This document shows positions 50,211-59,549 of a DNA stretch of 64,000 bases, in pieces (positions within the stretch are counted from its first letter, which is position 1; each line of letters opens with the position of its first letter). The notes beneath the pieces are model-generated. The model did no database searches. It had not been told where the DNA came from and was given only the letters and a program-made list of their open reading frames with translations. The position numbers were made by a program, and so were the translations under genes. The stretch comes from DATBGS01 sp036557885 (lineage in GTDB: Bacteria; Chloroflexota; Ktedonobacteria; Ktedonobacterales; DATBGS01): the NCBI GenBank assembly GCA_036557885.1, contig DATBGS010000165.1, positions 1 to 64,000 on the forward strand. Reading direction: 5' to 3'.

Positions 50211-50696
50211 CTAATAATTAAGGAAGCTCAAGTGCGGCACAATAAAGGTCAGGGCGATAATCGCCCCAAACATCACCACCGCCAAAGCACCAATCAGACG
50301 CAAATCCTTGAGCACATAGCGGTAATGTTCGGCGCTGACCATCTGGGTACGGCTCGCCATTGCGCGCTCATGTGGGCGCAGGGCCGAGCGCTGCCCTGGG
50401 CGAAGAGAACGCTGCCCAGAGAGAGGGCGCGTTGGTTGAGCGCTGACTTTATTGGAAGCTGCCGGACGCCGCTCCTGGATCTTTGCGGTGGCTTTGGCTC
50501 TGGCAGGCTCAACCTTCCCTTTGGGAGCCACGCGCTTCGTCTCCTCGACGATTTCCTGTTCCTCGCTTGTCTCTTCCTCCACCTCTGCGATCTGGGTGGC
50601 AGAAGGGGTCCGTACCAGCGTCACATCCTTGCGCTTAGGTTGAGGGCGGGGCGCTGGCGGAGCGTGGCGACCACGCGCCGAATGCTTTTTGGGCAT
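50211..50696 (-). CDS. Basic/acidic linker protein with one C-terminal membrane helix
   Basis: A 161-residue protein of unknown function. About 120 polar residues (KKHSARGRHAPPAPRPQPKR, then an acidic patch VEEETSEEQEIVEE, then basic) are followed by one hydrophobic segment (LRLIGALAVVMFGAIIALTFIV) near the end. It is likely tail-anchored in the membrane. AGGAG lies 12 bases before the ATG. Confidence 0.62.
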   Translation of the reverse strand: MPKKHSARGRHAPPAPRPQPKRKDVTLVRTPSATQIAEVEEETSEEQEIVEETKRVAPKGKVEPARAKATAKIQERRPAASNKVSAQPTRPLSGQRSLRPGQRSALRPHERAMASRTQMVSAEHYRYVLKDLRLIGALAVVMFGAIIALTFIVPHLSFLNY

Positions 50697-50941
50697 AGAT
50701 TCTTTTTACTCCTGAGTTGGTAAGCAAATACTTGCCATACAGATAATGACGAATTCAGTATAAACGACGCGCATCCTCTTCGCAAGCAAGGACGTTTCAG
50801 CCAGGACAATTGTCGCAGCGCACGGAAGACGAGCCAGCGACACAACAGGAGCGACACAGCAACGCGGCAGGCTCCATCTTATTCAGGTGCAGCCTGCCGC
50901 GTGAGGTTACGTTAATTTCCTGGTCACTCTTCCCCGCTCAC

Positions 50942-53350
50942 TTATTCCCTGATCCGCCGCGCCGGGAGCGGGCGCACCAGTGGCCGCGTGCCCTGCGGCC
51001 CATCTTCCTTAGTGCGCGGCACACGCTCGCGTACCAGATAGTTGGGCGCGTTTGCCAAGTCATCCATATGCAGGTTGATGCCAGGGCCAAAGCGGTTGTA
51101 GAAGGACAGTTCAAAGTTGGGCGTCTCACCCAGCGCACCGTGCGGGCAGACCTCCACACAGTCGCCGCAGAAGATGCAGCGGTCCAGCGCAAAGTCGTAC
51201 TTCACCAGTTCGCGCTCGGCCATCATCAGCGAACCTGTCGGGCAAACCTGCACGCACGCGCCACACGACACGCAATCCGTATCATGCAGCGACACGTTAA
51301 ACGGCGTCGAAACGATGGTATCGAAGCCCTTGCCAAACATGCCGTAGCAGTTTGGCCCGATCACATCGTGACAGACGCGCACGCACTGCGTGCAGTTGAT
51401 GCACTTGTTGGGGTCGCGCAGAATAAAGCTGTGCGAGACATCCACCTCGTAATCGTGGTAATCATAGTTCTCGCCCAGATGGAAGCGGTTATCTGTCAGC
51501 CCGTACTCAATGCTGTGCATTTGCAGATCGCACTGCCCAGCCGCCGGACACGCGCACTGCAAACAGCGCGCGGCCTCGCGTGCGGCTTGCTCCTGCACGT
51601 AGCCCTTCTCGATCAGCCGGAAGTTGCGCTTGCGGTCCTCGTAGGGCAGCATAGGCATCTTGACCTTCGGTTCCACCGGCTTATAGGGCACGATGTCAAT
51701 CAGGTCTGGCGCGCGCTCCTCTGCCTCAATTCTCCGAGAAACCTCGGCCATATCCTCACCGTTCAGGAACGCATCAATGGCCCAGGCGCCTTGCTTGCCC
51801 TGCGCCACGCACTCAATCACCGTCGAAGCGCCAATCACGGCATCGCCCCCGGCAAACACGCCCTTGCGCCCGGTCATAAAGTTATACGGGTCGGTTTCAA
51901 TCGTCTTGTGCTTGGTGATAGCAATGCCCTTTTCCTTCTCTTTTTCCAGCACCGCCACTTCCAGCGCCTGGCCGATGGCCGGAATGAGCGTATCGCAGTT
52001 GATGGTGAACTCTGATCCCTCAATAGGCACCGGACGACGGCGGCCATTGGCATCTGGCTCACCCAGCTTGTTCTTCACAAACTCCACGCCTGCAATATGC
52101 CCATCCTTGGAGATAATGCGCGTCTGGCTCGCCATAAACTGCATATCAGTACCTTCGTTCTCGCCGTCTTCGCGCTCCTCAAAAGTCGCGCCAATCTCAT
52201 TGACGGAACGGCGGTAAACCGTATGCACCTTGGCGCCCAGCCGGAGCGACGTGCGCGTACAGTCAAAGGCGGTGAATCCTCCGCCAATCACCACGACCTC
52301 TTTGGTTTCATCCACCGGCACCGGCAAACCCAGCGTCTTCTCGCGCAGGTAGGTGATAGCGTTCACAAACCCCGGCAGATTCTCCCCTTCCAGGCCAAGC
52401 TCGTTGCTGGTCCAGACGCCAATGCCCAGGTAGACCGCCTCAAAGCCTTGCTTGAAGAGATCATCTACCGTGAAATCCTCGCCCAGCTTGACATTGCCCT
52501 GGAACTCCACGCCCAGCCGCCAGACGCTCTCGATTTCCTTATCCATCATGTTCTTTTCGAGCCGGTATTCTGGAATGCCGTAGCGCAGCATCCCGCCGGG
52601 CTGGGGCATCATATCAAAGACTTTGACCGAATGCCCTTTGAGCGCCAGATAGTACGCGCAGGACAGGCCCGCCGGACCAGCGCCCACCACCGCCACGCGG
52701 TGACCGGTTGGCGCCTCCAGCGGCCAGGGTGTCGGCGGGTCTTCAATCACCTGCTCCGCCGCAAAGCCGTGCATGCGGCAAATGGCAATCTCTTCTTCCA
52801 CCAGCCCGCGCCGACAGACCTTCTGGCAGGGCGCCGGGCAGACCAGGCCCAGGATATACGGGAAAGGCAGCACTTCTTTCACCAGACGCGCCGCCTCGCG
52901 GTTCTCGCCCCTGGCGATCAATTCCAGATAGCCCGGAATATCAATATGCGTCGGGCAGCCAATCTGACAGGGTGGCTGGCAGTAGGCGTTGTGATCGGAG
53001 AGCATCATCTCCAGATTGGTGCGCCGGATATGCACCAGCTTATCGGAGCGCGTCTTCACCACCATGCCTGGCGCCGCCGGAGTATTGCAAGATGGCAGCG
53101 GGCGCGGCTCGCCCTCCACCTCCACCAGACACATGCGGCAGGCCGAAGTTGGCTCCAGTTTCTCATCGTCGCAGAGCGTGGGAATATCGTGAATGCCGTT
53201 TTCTGTCGCCACGCTGAGCAGCGTCTGCCCCTCGTAGGCGCGGACCACCTTGCCATCAATCGTCAGCGTAAACGTCGGCTGGCCCACCTCGTTGCGCTGC
53301 ATGGGCTGCTCCTGTGCAGGGGCAAACTCTCTTCGGGTCTCTATAGCCAT
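50942..53350 (-). CDS. Ferredoxin-GltD-polyferredoxin fusion oxidoreductase (NuoG-like N-terminus)
   Basis: Large iron-sulfur flavoprotein of 802 residues. Residues ~25-105 are a NuoG/plant-type [2Fe-2S] domain (TLCDDEKLEPTSACRMCLVE). Residues ~120-560 match the GltD/NfnB NAD(P)H-dependent FAD subunit: CQPPCQIGCPTHIDIP, CPAPCQKVCRRG, FAD loop VGAGPAGLSCAYYLA, NAD loop VIGGGFTAFDCTR. The C-terminal part holds further clusters: CINCTQCVRVC, CVSCGACVQVCP and CIFCGDCVEVCP. Similar proteins feed hydrogenases, formate dehydrogenases or bifurcating complexes. GGAGG precedes ATG 53350. It is last in the nuo-like operon. Electron acceptor is unknown. Confidence 0.9.
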   Translation of the reverse strand: MAIETRREFAPAQEQPMQRNEVGQPTFTLTIDGKVVRAYEGQTLLSVATENGIHDIPTLCDDEKLEPTSACRMCLVEVEGEPRPLPSCNTPAAPGMVVKTRSDKLVHIRRTNLEMMLSDHNAYCQPPCQIGCPTHIDIPGYLELIARGENREAARLVKEVLPFPYILGLVCPAPCQKVCRRGLVEEEIAICRMHGFAAEQVIEDPPTPWPLEAPTGHRVAVVGAGPAGLSCAYYLALKGHSVKVFDMMPQPGGMLRYGIPEYRLEKNMMDKEIESVWRLGVEFQGNVKLGEDFTVDDLFKQGFEAVYLGIGVWTSNELGLEGENLPGFVNAITYLREKTLGLPVPVDETKEVVVIGGGFTAFDCTRTSLRLGAKVHTVYRRSVNEIGATFEEREDGENEGTDMQFMASQTRIISKDGHIAGVEFVKNKLGEPDANGRRRPVPIEGSEFTINCDTLIPAIGQALEVAVLEKEKEKGIAITKHKTIETDPYNFMTGRKGVFAGGDAVIGASTVIECVAQGKQGAWAIDAFLNGEDMAEVSRRIEAEERAPDLIDIVPYKPVEPKVKMPMLPYEDRKRNFRLIEKGYVQEQAAREAARCLQCACPAAGQCDLQMHSIEYGLTDNRFHLGENYDYHDYEVDVSHSFILRDPNKCINCTQCVRVCHDVIGPNCYGMFGKGFDTIVSTPFNVSLHDTDCVSCGACVQVCPTGSLMMAERELVKYDFALDRCIFCGDCVEVCPHGALGETPNFELSFYNRFGPGINLHMDDLANAPNYLVRERVPRTKEDGPQGTRPLVRPLPARRIRE

Positions 53351-53398
53351 CACTACCTCCAGAAGATCGTAGTTCCGTCATCAGGGCACAAGCGTCCC

Positions 53399-54724
53399 TC
53401 ACAGGACATGTTTCTTCACAAAGCGATGCACGCGCAGCGGCACACAGGTGCTGGTTGGGCAGCGCTGTTCTTCGATATGCAGCCGGAAATCGTCCGGGAA
53501 ATAGCGCATGGCTGTTACCACGGGATGCGGCGCGTGGACGCCAAAGCCACACAGCGAGCCATTAGGCACATACTCGGCAAACTCTTCCAGCAGTTTCAGG
53601 TCATCCGGGGTTGCCAGATCGCTGATGATCGTCTCCAGCGTACCCGCGATGCGCTTGACGCCCATGCGACAGGGCACGCACTTGCCGCAGGATTGGCCCG
53701 CGAGATATTCCATGCGCTGGTTGGCCCAGGCCACCATGCAGGTCTTGGCGGGCAAGACCTCAATCGTGCCCGACCCCAGAATCGTGCCAGCCTCCTCCAG
53801 CGCTTCATAATCTATCGGCGTATCAAAGCGCGACGGCGGCAGCACGCCGCCTTCTGGCCCGCCAACCGCTACTCCACGCACATCGCGCTCGTTGAGCGTC
53901 ATCCCCGCGTGGCGCAGCGCCAGGCGCAGCGTCGTGCCCAGTTCCACCTCGATCAAGCGCGGTTCGGCCCCCGGCTCCGGCCCATAGACAGTCAGCAGCT
54001 TGGTTCCAGGGCTGCTGTCGGCTATGCCGCCTTGCTGGAATTTGGCGCCGCCATGCGCCACAATCATGGGCACATTTGCCAGCGTCTCAATGCTGTTGAT
54101 GGCCGTAGGCTTCTCCCACAGGCCAACAATTGCCGGATAGGGCGGGCGCTGCTGTGGCATGGCGCGGCGGCCTTTGATGATCTCCATCAGGGTCGTCTCT
54201 TCGCCGCCCATAAAGCCCACATCCACCGCCACCAGCGTAATCGTGCAGCTAAAGCGGCTGCCCAGCGCGTTGCGGCCAATCAGATTGGCCGAGAGCGCCT
54301 CCTTGAGCGCCTCGCGCGCCGCCTCAATCCCGGCGGTATACCCGCTGCGGGTAAAGAGATACGCCTCTTCCGCGCCTACGGCAAAGGCTGCCAGCGCGAT
54401 GCCTTCAATGACCTGATGCGGATACTGTTCCAGCAGCGTGCGGCTAATGCGCGAGGCAGGGTCGGCGTCATAGGCATTGCAGATCACATACTTGGGATAA
54501 TTGTCCTCGCCGCGCACCAGCGACCATTTCTCGACGACTGGCACCCCGGCGCCGCCGCGCCCATGCAGCCCGCTTTGCCCGATGCGCTCAATCACCTCGG
54601 CGGGCGAAAGCGTCTGAAGGGCCAGTTCCAGCGCCTTGTAGCCACCTTCGCGGCGATATTCGGCCAGGGTACGCACCGCGTGCGCGCCCGGCTTGCGTAA
54701 TACATGCTGTTCTCGCTCAGACAC
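53399..54724 (-). CDS. nuoF: NADH-binding subunit NuoF
   Basis: Flavin/iron-sulfur subunit that takes electrons from NADH, 441 residues. SGLHGRGGAGVPVVEKWSLV is the FMN/NADH glycine loop; YVICNAYDADPAS, VDVGFMGGEETTLM and the C-terminal cluster motif SCGKCVPCRMG with a distal Cys are present. GTG 54724 is chosen because AGGAGG precedes it; it overlaps the upstream stop (GTGTCTGA), indicating coupling. The usual GNADEGEPG is altered to CNAYDADPAS, so NADH binding may differ. Confidence 0.88.
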   Translation of the reverse strand: MSEREQHVLRKPGAHAVRTLAEYRREGGYKALELALQTLSPAEVIERIGQSGLHGRGGAGVPVVEKWSLVRGEDNYPKYVICNAYDADPASRISRTLLEQYPHQVIEGIALAAFAVGAEEAYLFTRSGYTAGIEAAREALKEALSANLIGRNALGSRFSCTITLVAVDVGFMGGEETTLMEIIKGRRAMPQQRPPYPAIVGLWEKPTAINSIETLANVPMIVAHGGAKFQQGGIADSSPGTKLLTVYGPEPGAEPRLIEVELGTTLRLALRHAGMTLNERDVRGVAVGGPEGGVLPPSRFDTPIDYEALEEAGTILGSGTIEVLPAKTCMVAWANQRMEYLAGQSCGKCVPCRMGVKRIAGTLETIISDLATPDDLKLLEEFAEYVPNGSLCGFGVHAPHPVVTAMRYFPDDFRLHIEEQRCPTSTCVPLRVHRFVKKHVL

Positions 54725-55403
54725 CAGGCGCCCTCCTGTGGTTAATATCCGCGTACTTCCCACGAGTGGCCGCCGAAGGCCCGCGCTCCATCTGATCGTT
54801 GCGCCGAGCGCCCCTTGCCAGCGGCGCGGGCTTAAACTTGGGACTCATCGTCGCAATGCCAAAGAGGTCGCTCAGGTCCACGCCGCGCACCTGCACAATA
54901 CGCTGGGCAGCGGTGAGCGGCAGATAGCCATAGGCATCCATCACCCGATCAAGCAGTTGTGGCAGATCATAGGCTTCCATCAGGGACGTGTCTGCCAGAA
55001 TCTCATCTACTTTAGAAAGTTTGATTTCTGGCTCCAGTTCCGGGGCGGTGGGCATCGCCACCACCGGAGGCACCGGCTTGAGGGGATAATCTACGGCATA
55101 TTCAGAGATACGCGGCGTATAGTAGCTAGCAATAGAAGTTGGTGAGAAGTATGGCCGCTTGCGGAAACGAAACGTTGGCTTGTATTCAATCGTGATCGCG
55201 CGTGGCGGGCAGGCTTTCTCGCAGAGCAAACACGCCTCGCATTTCAGGTTGAAGGGCGTTGCCTGTCCTTCTTCTTGAATGAGTTGAATCAATCCACGAC
55301 TGCGTTCCGGCAGCTTGCGCTTCTCATAGGGATAGAGCCGCGTCACCTTGGGCCGGAACAAATGGCTGAGCGTTAAGCCCAGCCCGCTAAAGACTCCACG
55401 CAT
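54717..55403 (-). CDS. Hybrid NuoI-like / truncated NuoE-like protein
   Basis: A 228-residue protein. The first half resembles NuoI, but only one complete ferredoxin motif is present (KCEACLLCEKACPPRA); the second cluster is lost. Residues ~125-195 resemble the helical start of NuoE (YDLPQLLDRVMDAYGYLP, GVDLSDLFGIATMSPKFK), but the thioredoxin-like [2Fe-2S] half is absent and the protein ends with a basic, Arg-rich tail. It links NuoB and NuoF in one operon. It could be a structural bridge or a novel electron connector. GGGAG precedes the ATG. Confidence 0.72.
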   Translation of the reverse strand: MRGVFSGLGLTLSHLFRPKVTRLYPYEKRKLPERSRGLIQLIQEEGQATPFNLKCEACLLCEKACPPRAITIEYKPTFRFRKRPYFSPTSIASYYTPRISEYAVDYPLKPVPPVVAMPTAPELEPEIKLSKVDEILADTSLMEAYDLPQLLDRVMDAYGYLPLTAAQRIVQVRGVDLSDLFGIATMSPKFKPAPLARGARRNDQMERGPSAATRGKYADINHRRAPGV

Positions 55404-55415
55404 AAGCGGTGCTCC

Positions 55416-55982
55416 CTATTCTTCACCCTTGAGTTTCAGGCCTTGTTTTTCAATTTTTTCGCGCAGTTTGAGAATGCCCTCGACCAGCGCCTCCGGGCGC
55501 GGCGGGCAGCCCGGCACATACACATCCACCGGGACAATCGTATCCACGCCTTGAACGGTGTAATATGAGTCATAGAACTCGCCGCCAGAATTGGCGCACT
55601 GGCCCATACTGATCACCCATTTGGGGTCGGGCATCTGTTCCCACAGCCGGCGCAGGCGCGGCCCCATCTTCCAGGACACGGTGCCGGCCACAATCATCAG
55701 ATCGGCCTGACGCGGGCTGGAGCGAAACACCTCCGACCCAAAACGCGCCAGATCGTAATGGGACTGTCCGGCAGCCATCATCTCAATTGCGCAGCAGGCC
55801 AGGCCATAGCCCAGCGGCCAGATCGAGCGCGAGCGCGCCCAGTTCTGCGCCCAGGTAATCATCTCGCGCAGGCTGGTCACAGCTACCGGCAACTCCTGGT
55901 CGCCGGGCACATACTCCGCCGGTCCCTTGGCCTGCATAATCGGCAGCGGCTGACCTTTTCGGGATTTGATCTCAGTGCTCAT
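55416..55982 (-). CDS. nuoB: NADH-quinone oxidoreductase subunit NuoB
   Basis: Carries the terminal N2 cluster in complex I and group 4 hydrogenases, 188 residues. Ligand Cys are in GLACCAIEMM, GQCANSGG and PGCPPRPE. AGGAGG precedes the ATG. A TATAAT box at 56061-56066 (minus strand) suggests the operon promoter. NuoA, C, D, H and J-N are not adjacent, so it may serve another complex assembled with the three downstream genes, or the rest lies elsewhere. Confidence 0.93.
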   Translation of the reverse strand: MSTEIKSRKGQPLPIMQAKGPAEYVPGDQELPVAVTSLREMITWAQNWARSRSIWPLGYGLACCAIEMMAAGQSHYDLARFGSEVFRSSPRQADLMIVAGTVSWKMGPRLRRLWEQMPDPKWVISMGQCANSGGEFYDSYYTVQGVDTIVPVDVYVPGCPPRPEALVEGILKLREKIEKQGLKLKGEE

Positions 55983-56313
55983 CTGAGTATAACCTCCTTA
56001 GCTAAGGTAGAGCAGCACCTTGCTCGGCAGGATAGGATTCTTACTGGTATTCCTGCCGTAATTATAGCATTTTCGGTCTTCCCATGCCACGCGCGGGCGG
56101 CTCTGGGGCGTCTCTGGCAGACTTCGCGCGCCTTTGACAGCCCCACACACACCAGCGAACAGCCGCCCGTGACGCGCTGGCGCATAGGCGCCAGGAGAAA
56201 AGAGACGCTTTCTGTGCTACCATCTGGAGAGACAGGAATGTGGGGATATGCCTCACCTGCTACTACTAATAACGTACCACAGATATGCCAAAGGCATGCC
56301 AAGGAAAGAAACA

Positions 56314-56790
56314 ATGGATGAAGCCGTTAAGAAACAGGTGCTCCGCCTCTTCACCTACGGCCTGTACGCTGTCTCGGTGGCCAGTGGCGACGAGGTCAAC
56401 GCCTTCACCGCCAACTGGCTTAGCCAGGCGTCGTTTGACCCGCCGCTGCTCATGGTTTCGGTGGAAAACGACTCAAAATCACTGGGGATGATCCTGCATT
56501 CGCAGCGCTTCGTCGTGAACGTCTTTGAGAGCGGCCAGCGCGAATTGGCAGGCACGCTGGGCAAAACCGCCCTAAAAGTCCCAGACAAGCTCAAAGGGCT
56601 GGGCTATGACCTCAGCGAAAACGGCTGCCCCCTCCTGCATGATGCCCTGGCCTGGGTGGAATGCCGCGTCGCTAGCACCACGCCCGCTGGCGACTCAACG
56701 GTGATTATTGGCGAGGTTATCGCGGTTGGCCTGCAACGCGAGGGCACACCCCTCACCATGAAAGAAGCGGGCTTCCGGCACGCGGGATAA
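56314..56790 (+). CDS. Flavin reductase-like FMN-binding protein
   Basis: Split-barrel flavoprotein of 158 residues. VASGDEVNAFTANWLSQASF and PPLLMVSVENDS are family tracts, followed by FVVNVFESGQRELAG. Members reduce FMN with NAD(P)H or act in oxygenase systems. AAGGAAAG precedes ATG 56314; a longer start from 56248 looks unlikely. It is divergent from the nuo-like operon. Confidence 0.85.
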   Translation: MDEAVKKQVLRLFTYGLYAVSVASGDEVNAFTANWLSQASFDPPLLMVSVENDSKSLGMILHSQRFVVNVFESGQRELAGTLGKTALKVPDKLKGLGYDLSENGCPLLHDALAWVECRVASTTPAGDSTVIIGEVIAVGLQREGTPLTMKEAGFRHAG

Positions 56791-57081
56791 CCAGGGAGCC
56801 TGGGCAGAGAAAGAAAAAATAAAGCCATCGGGCGCCCGATGCTCGCTCCCCGGCATGGTTCTTGCGATTTTCAGACAGCGCCAACCCTCAGCCGGTTGGT
56901 GTTGTCCTGCCGAGAAAGGGGCGGGCTGTGTATTTCCCCTACAGCCTGCCCCCTGACTCGCAGTTTTCCGCTTGCTCACAGCGCCCTCAAACCAGGCCCT
57001 TGCATCCAGCAGCGCATCGTGCTACACTCAGCGCCACGATGCGCAGGCATCCATCTTAGCCAGCAAGGAACAGCCTTCGCC

Positions 57082-57564
57082 ATGACATCGCCTTCGCCAG
57101 CACCCGACGACAAAACGCCTGTTGCCACAGGGGTTATTACCCGGCCCCCCTCTGCTGTGGGGCGGCGCAGAAACCTTCTGCCCAATCTCGCTCTGGCCGG
57201 AGTGATTGGCGCGCTGGTATTAGTGTTCGCGCTCTGGCTGGGTGGTGGACGCCTGGGCCTGTTCCCCGATACCTCCAACCAACCCATGTTGACGATCACC
57301 TCGTCCGGCCCCTACATCGTTGGGGGCAGTGTCACCTTGCGCGGCGGGCGCTTCTCCCCAAACAGCCTGATCGCCATCCTGCGCGACGGCGAGCCTGCCG
57401 CCGATGCGCAAGGGCTGCGCCAGGCAGTTGAAACGGACCCAAAGGGCAGCTTTACCATCACCCTGCCCATCACCGCAGACTGGCAGAGCGGCGAGCATGT
57501 CCTCAGCGCCAGAGATACGACCAGCCAGCAGCGCGCCTCAGTCTCCATCCAGATAGGGACGTGA
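57082..57564 (+). CDS. Membrane-anchored extracytoplasmic beta-domain protein
   Basis: A 160-residue protein of unknown function. A cytoplasmic Pro-rich start is followed by a signal-anchor (LALAGVIGALVLVFALWLGG, residues ~37-57) and an outer ~95-residue domain with Ig/TIG-like strand pattern (TITSSGPYIVGGSVTLRG, GSFTITLPITADW). AAGGA lies 12 bases before the ATG. A 9-bp repeat begins 6 bases after the stop. Confidence 0.68.
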   Translation: MTSPSPAPDDKTPVATGVITRPPSAVGRRRNLLPNLALAGVIGALVLVFALWLGGGRLGLFPDTSNQPMLTITSSGPYIVGGSVTLRGGRFSPNSLIAILRDGEPAADAQGLRQAVETDPKGSFTITLPITADWQSGEHVLSARDTTSQQRASVSIQIGT

Positions 57565-57570
57565 GGCGGC

Positions 57571-57597
57571 TCGCCTTTCTCGCCTTTCTCGTACAGG
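57571..57597. repeat. Short 9-bp-period tandem repeat
   Basis: TCGCCTTTC twice, then TCGTACAGG, directly after the stop at 57564. Same period as the arrays at 9948, 40844 and 40969 but a different sequence. Confidence 0.6.
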
Positions 57598-57629
57598 ACG
57601 TAGGCCGCTTTGTCCCTTTTGCTGCCCCT

Positions 57630-59174
57630 TTATGCTCCCTCAAGCAGCCGCTTTCTCGCTACGGGCAGCAGCGGCAGCAGATCGCCCGCCAGCAGCCCGG
57701 CATCGCCCACCGTTTTGCTCACCAGCAGCCCGGCCTGACTGTGCAAAAAGACGCCTGCGGTGGCTGCTTCAAAAGGCGCCGTCCCCTGCGCCAGCAGCCC
57801 GGCAATCGTGCCTGCCAGCACATCCCCGGTCCCCGCCGTCGCCAGCGCCGGGTTGCCGCGCCAGTTGATGCGCGTCCGCCCATCAGGAGCAGCAACCAGC
57901 GTACAGGCGCCCTTCAGAACGATGATCTGCCTCCAGGCACGCGCCTTGTCTTGAGCCACCTCCAGCCGGTCCAGCCCGCCGCCCGAAACTTCCTGCTTGC
58001 TCAGTCGGCTCATCTCCTCTGGATGCGGCGTCAGCACGCTTTCGGCAGGCAGCAGCTCCCACCAGCGTTCCAGTGTTGACAGGTTGTTTAAGCCATCGGC
58101 GTCTATCAACAGTTGTGGGCGGCTCGTCTCTGGCAGCGCCCGCAGCCCGGCCAGCACCTCCAGAATCATCTGCTGCGTGGCCTCGCTGCGGCCCAGCCCC
58201 GGCCCCAGCACCAGCGCCCGGTAGCCCTTCAGCGCCTGCAATACCGCAGACGCGCGCGCTTTCGGCGTGGCGTCTTCTCCTGGCAGGTGCGCAAACGTTG
58301 CCTCGGAAAGTTTGACGCTGTAGACCGGCAGCATCTCCGGCGTGGTTGCCAGCGTAACCAGCCCGGCTCCTACTCGTCCGGCGGCTGTCGCTGCCAGAAA
58401 TGCCGACCCTGGATAGAGCGGCGACCCGGCCAGCAGCAGCACCTTGCCATAGGTGCCCTTGTTGCTCTCCAGCGGGCGCGGCGGCAGAGCGGCACGCACC
58501 AGCACATCGGTAATCATTTCTCGCTGAATCTGGTCATCCATGCCAGGCGGCAGCCCAATGCCTGCCACCTGCAAATCGCCCACCAGACCCGCCCCAGGAA
58601 AGAAAAACAGCCCCAGCTTCGGGTTTGCCAGCGTGATCGTCAGATCAGCCGCAATCGCCCCCGCGTCCACCTCACCCGTATCGGCGTTCAGGCCCGTTGG
58701 CAGGTCCACCGCCACCACGCTCAAGCCGCGCCGCCGGGCGCGCTCCTCGCGCACCAGCGCCAGGGCTGCGCGCATCGCCGGGTCCAGCGGACGTGAACGC
58801 CCCGTGCCCAGAATGGCATCCAACACGTAATCCGCCGAGGCCAGCGCCACCTGCAAATGCTTCAAATCCTCGCGCACCGGCACCGACAGCCCGCCCAGGC
58901 CGCCCAGCACAACGCGCTCAGACTTCCACAGATACAGCGTGACACGCGCGCCCCAGTTCTTTAAGTGCTGAGCCATCACCAGCCCATCGCCTCCATTGTT
59001 CCCCGGTCCAATCAGCAAGACAACATGCTTTTCCGCAATCTCGCCCGCCCACTGGCGAAACACCTCAGCCGCGTTTCGCCCGGCATTCTCCATCAAGAGG
59101 CGCGACGACATCCCCAGTTCGCGCTCTGCTCGCGCCTCCAGTTCGCGCATCTGCTCCACCGAGACTATTTTCAT
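57630..59174 (-). CDS. nnr: Bifunctional NAD(P)HX epimerase / ADP-dependent dehydratase
   Basis: Repairs hydrated NADH/NADPH. 514 residues in two domains: YjeF-N epimerase (residues ~1-215; LLMENAGRNAAEVF, GPGNNGGDGLVMA) and the ribokinase-like dehydratase (~225-510; GSAFLAATAAGRVGAGLVTL, VLTPHPEEMSRL, NPALATAGTGDVLAGTIAGL). ATG 59174 follows GGGAG. Length and order match the usual fused enzyme. Confidence 0.94.
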   Translation of the reverse strand: MKIVSVEQMRELEARAERELGMSSRLLMENAGRNAAEVFRQWAGEIAEKHVVLLIGPGNNGGDGLVMAQHLKNWGARVTLYLWKSERVVLGGLGGLSVPVREDLKHLQVALASADYVLDAILGTGRSRPLDPAMRAALALVREERARRRGLSVVAVDLPTGLNADTGEVDAGAIAADLTITLANPKLGLFFFPGAGLVGDLQVAGIGLPPGMDDQIQREMITDVLVRAALPPRPLESNKGTYGKVLLLAGSPLYPGSAFLAATAAGRVGAGLVTLATTPEMLPVYSVKLSEATFAHLPGEDATPKARASAVLQALKGYRALVLGPGLGRSEATQQMILEVLAGLRALPETSRPQLLIDADGLNNLSTLERWWELLPAESVLTPHPEEMSRLSKQEVSGGGLDRLEVAQDKARAWRQIIVLKGACTLVAAPDGRTRINWRGNPALATAGTGDVLAGTIAGLLAQGTAPFEAATAGVFLHSQAGLLVSKTVGDAGLLAGDLLPLLPVARKRLLEGA

Positions 59175-59549
59175 GGCTGGCGCGCTCCCGCTCTGTAGCA
59201 CTTCTTTGGCTACCGTCGTTTGTTCTCACCGTCGCTTGTTAGCCACCTGGTACACGCGCTTGCCTCGTCTGACGCGCATGCGTGCAGGCGCCCCTATCCT
59301 GCCATTGTAGCACGATCATTGCCGTCACCATGCAAGCCTGAACACCTTGCCCGCCTGGTATGTCCCCCATTTCTGGCTATCGCTCGCCCTGCCTGAAGGA
59401 AATGCGCTATAATAGGTGCCAATTGACCAATTAAGAAAACGTTCTCTCTTTGCTAACGTCTATAAGTAAAAACGCTCTCTTTCTCTCTCTGGCGGTTGTC
59501 GCCCAAAAATACATCAGGCAGCTATTAGGAAGCAATCAGGTGAAACTGT
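59175..59549. other. Divergent intergenic region with GH44 promoter
   Basis: 375 bases. TATAAT at 59408-59413 is a good -10 box for the GH44 gene, with a weak -35, giving a ~130-base pyrimidine-rich leader (CTCTCTTTCTCTCTCT). No gene or repeat family seen. Confidence 0.45.

Noticed and set aside
52097..54700. Open frame of 867 codons opposite the nuo-like genes
   Set aside because: It crosses two real genes with many cluster motifs on the opposite strand, is rich in His/Arg/Gln as antisense frames are, and matches no family.
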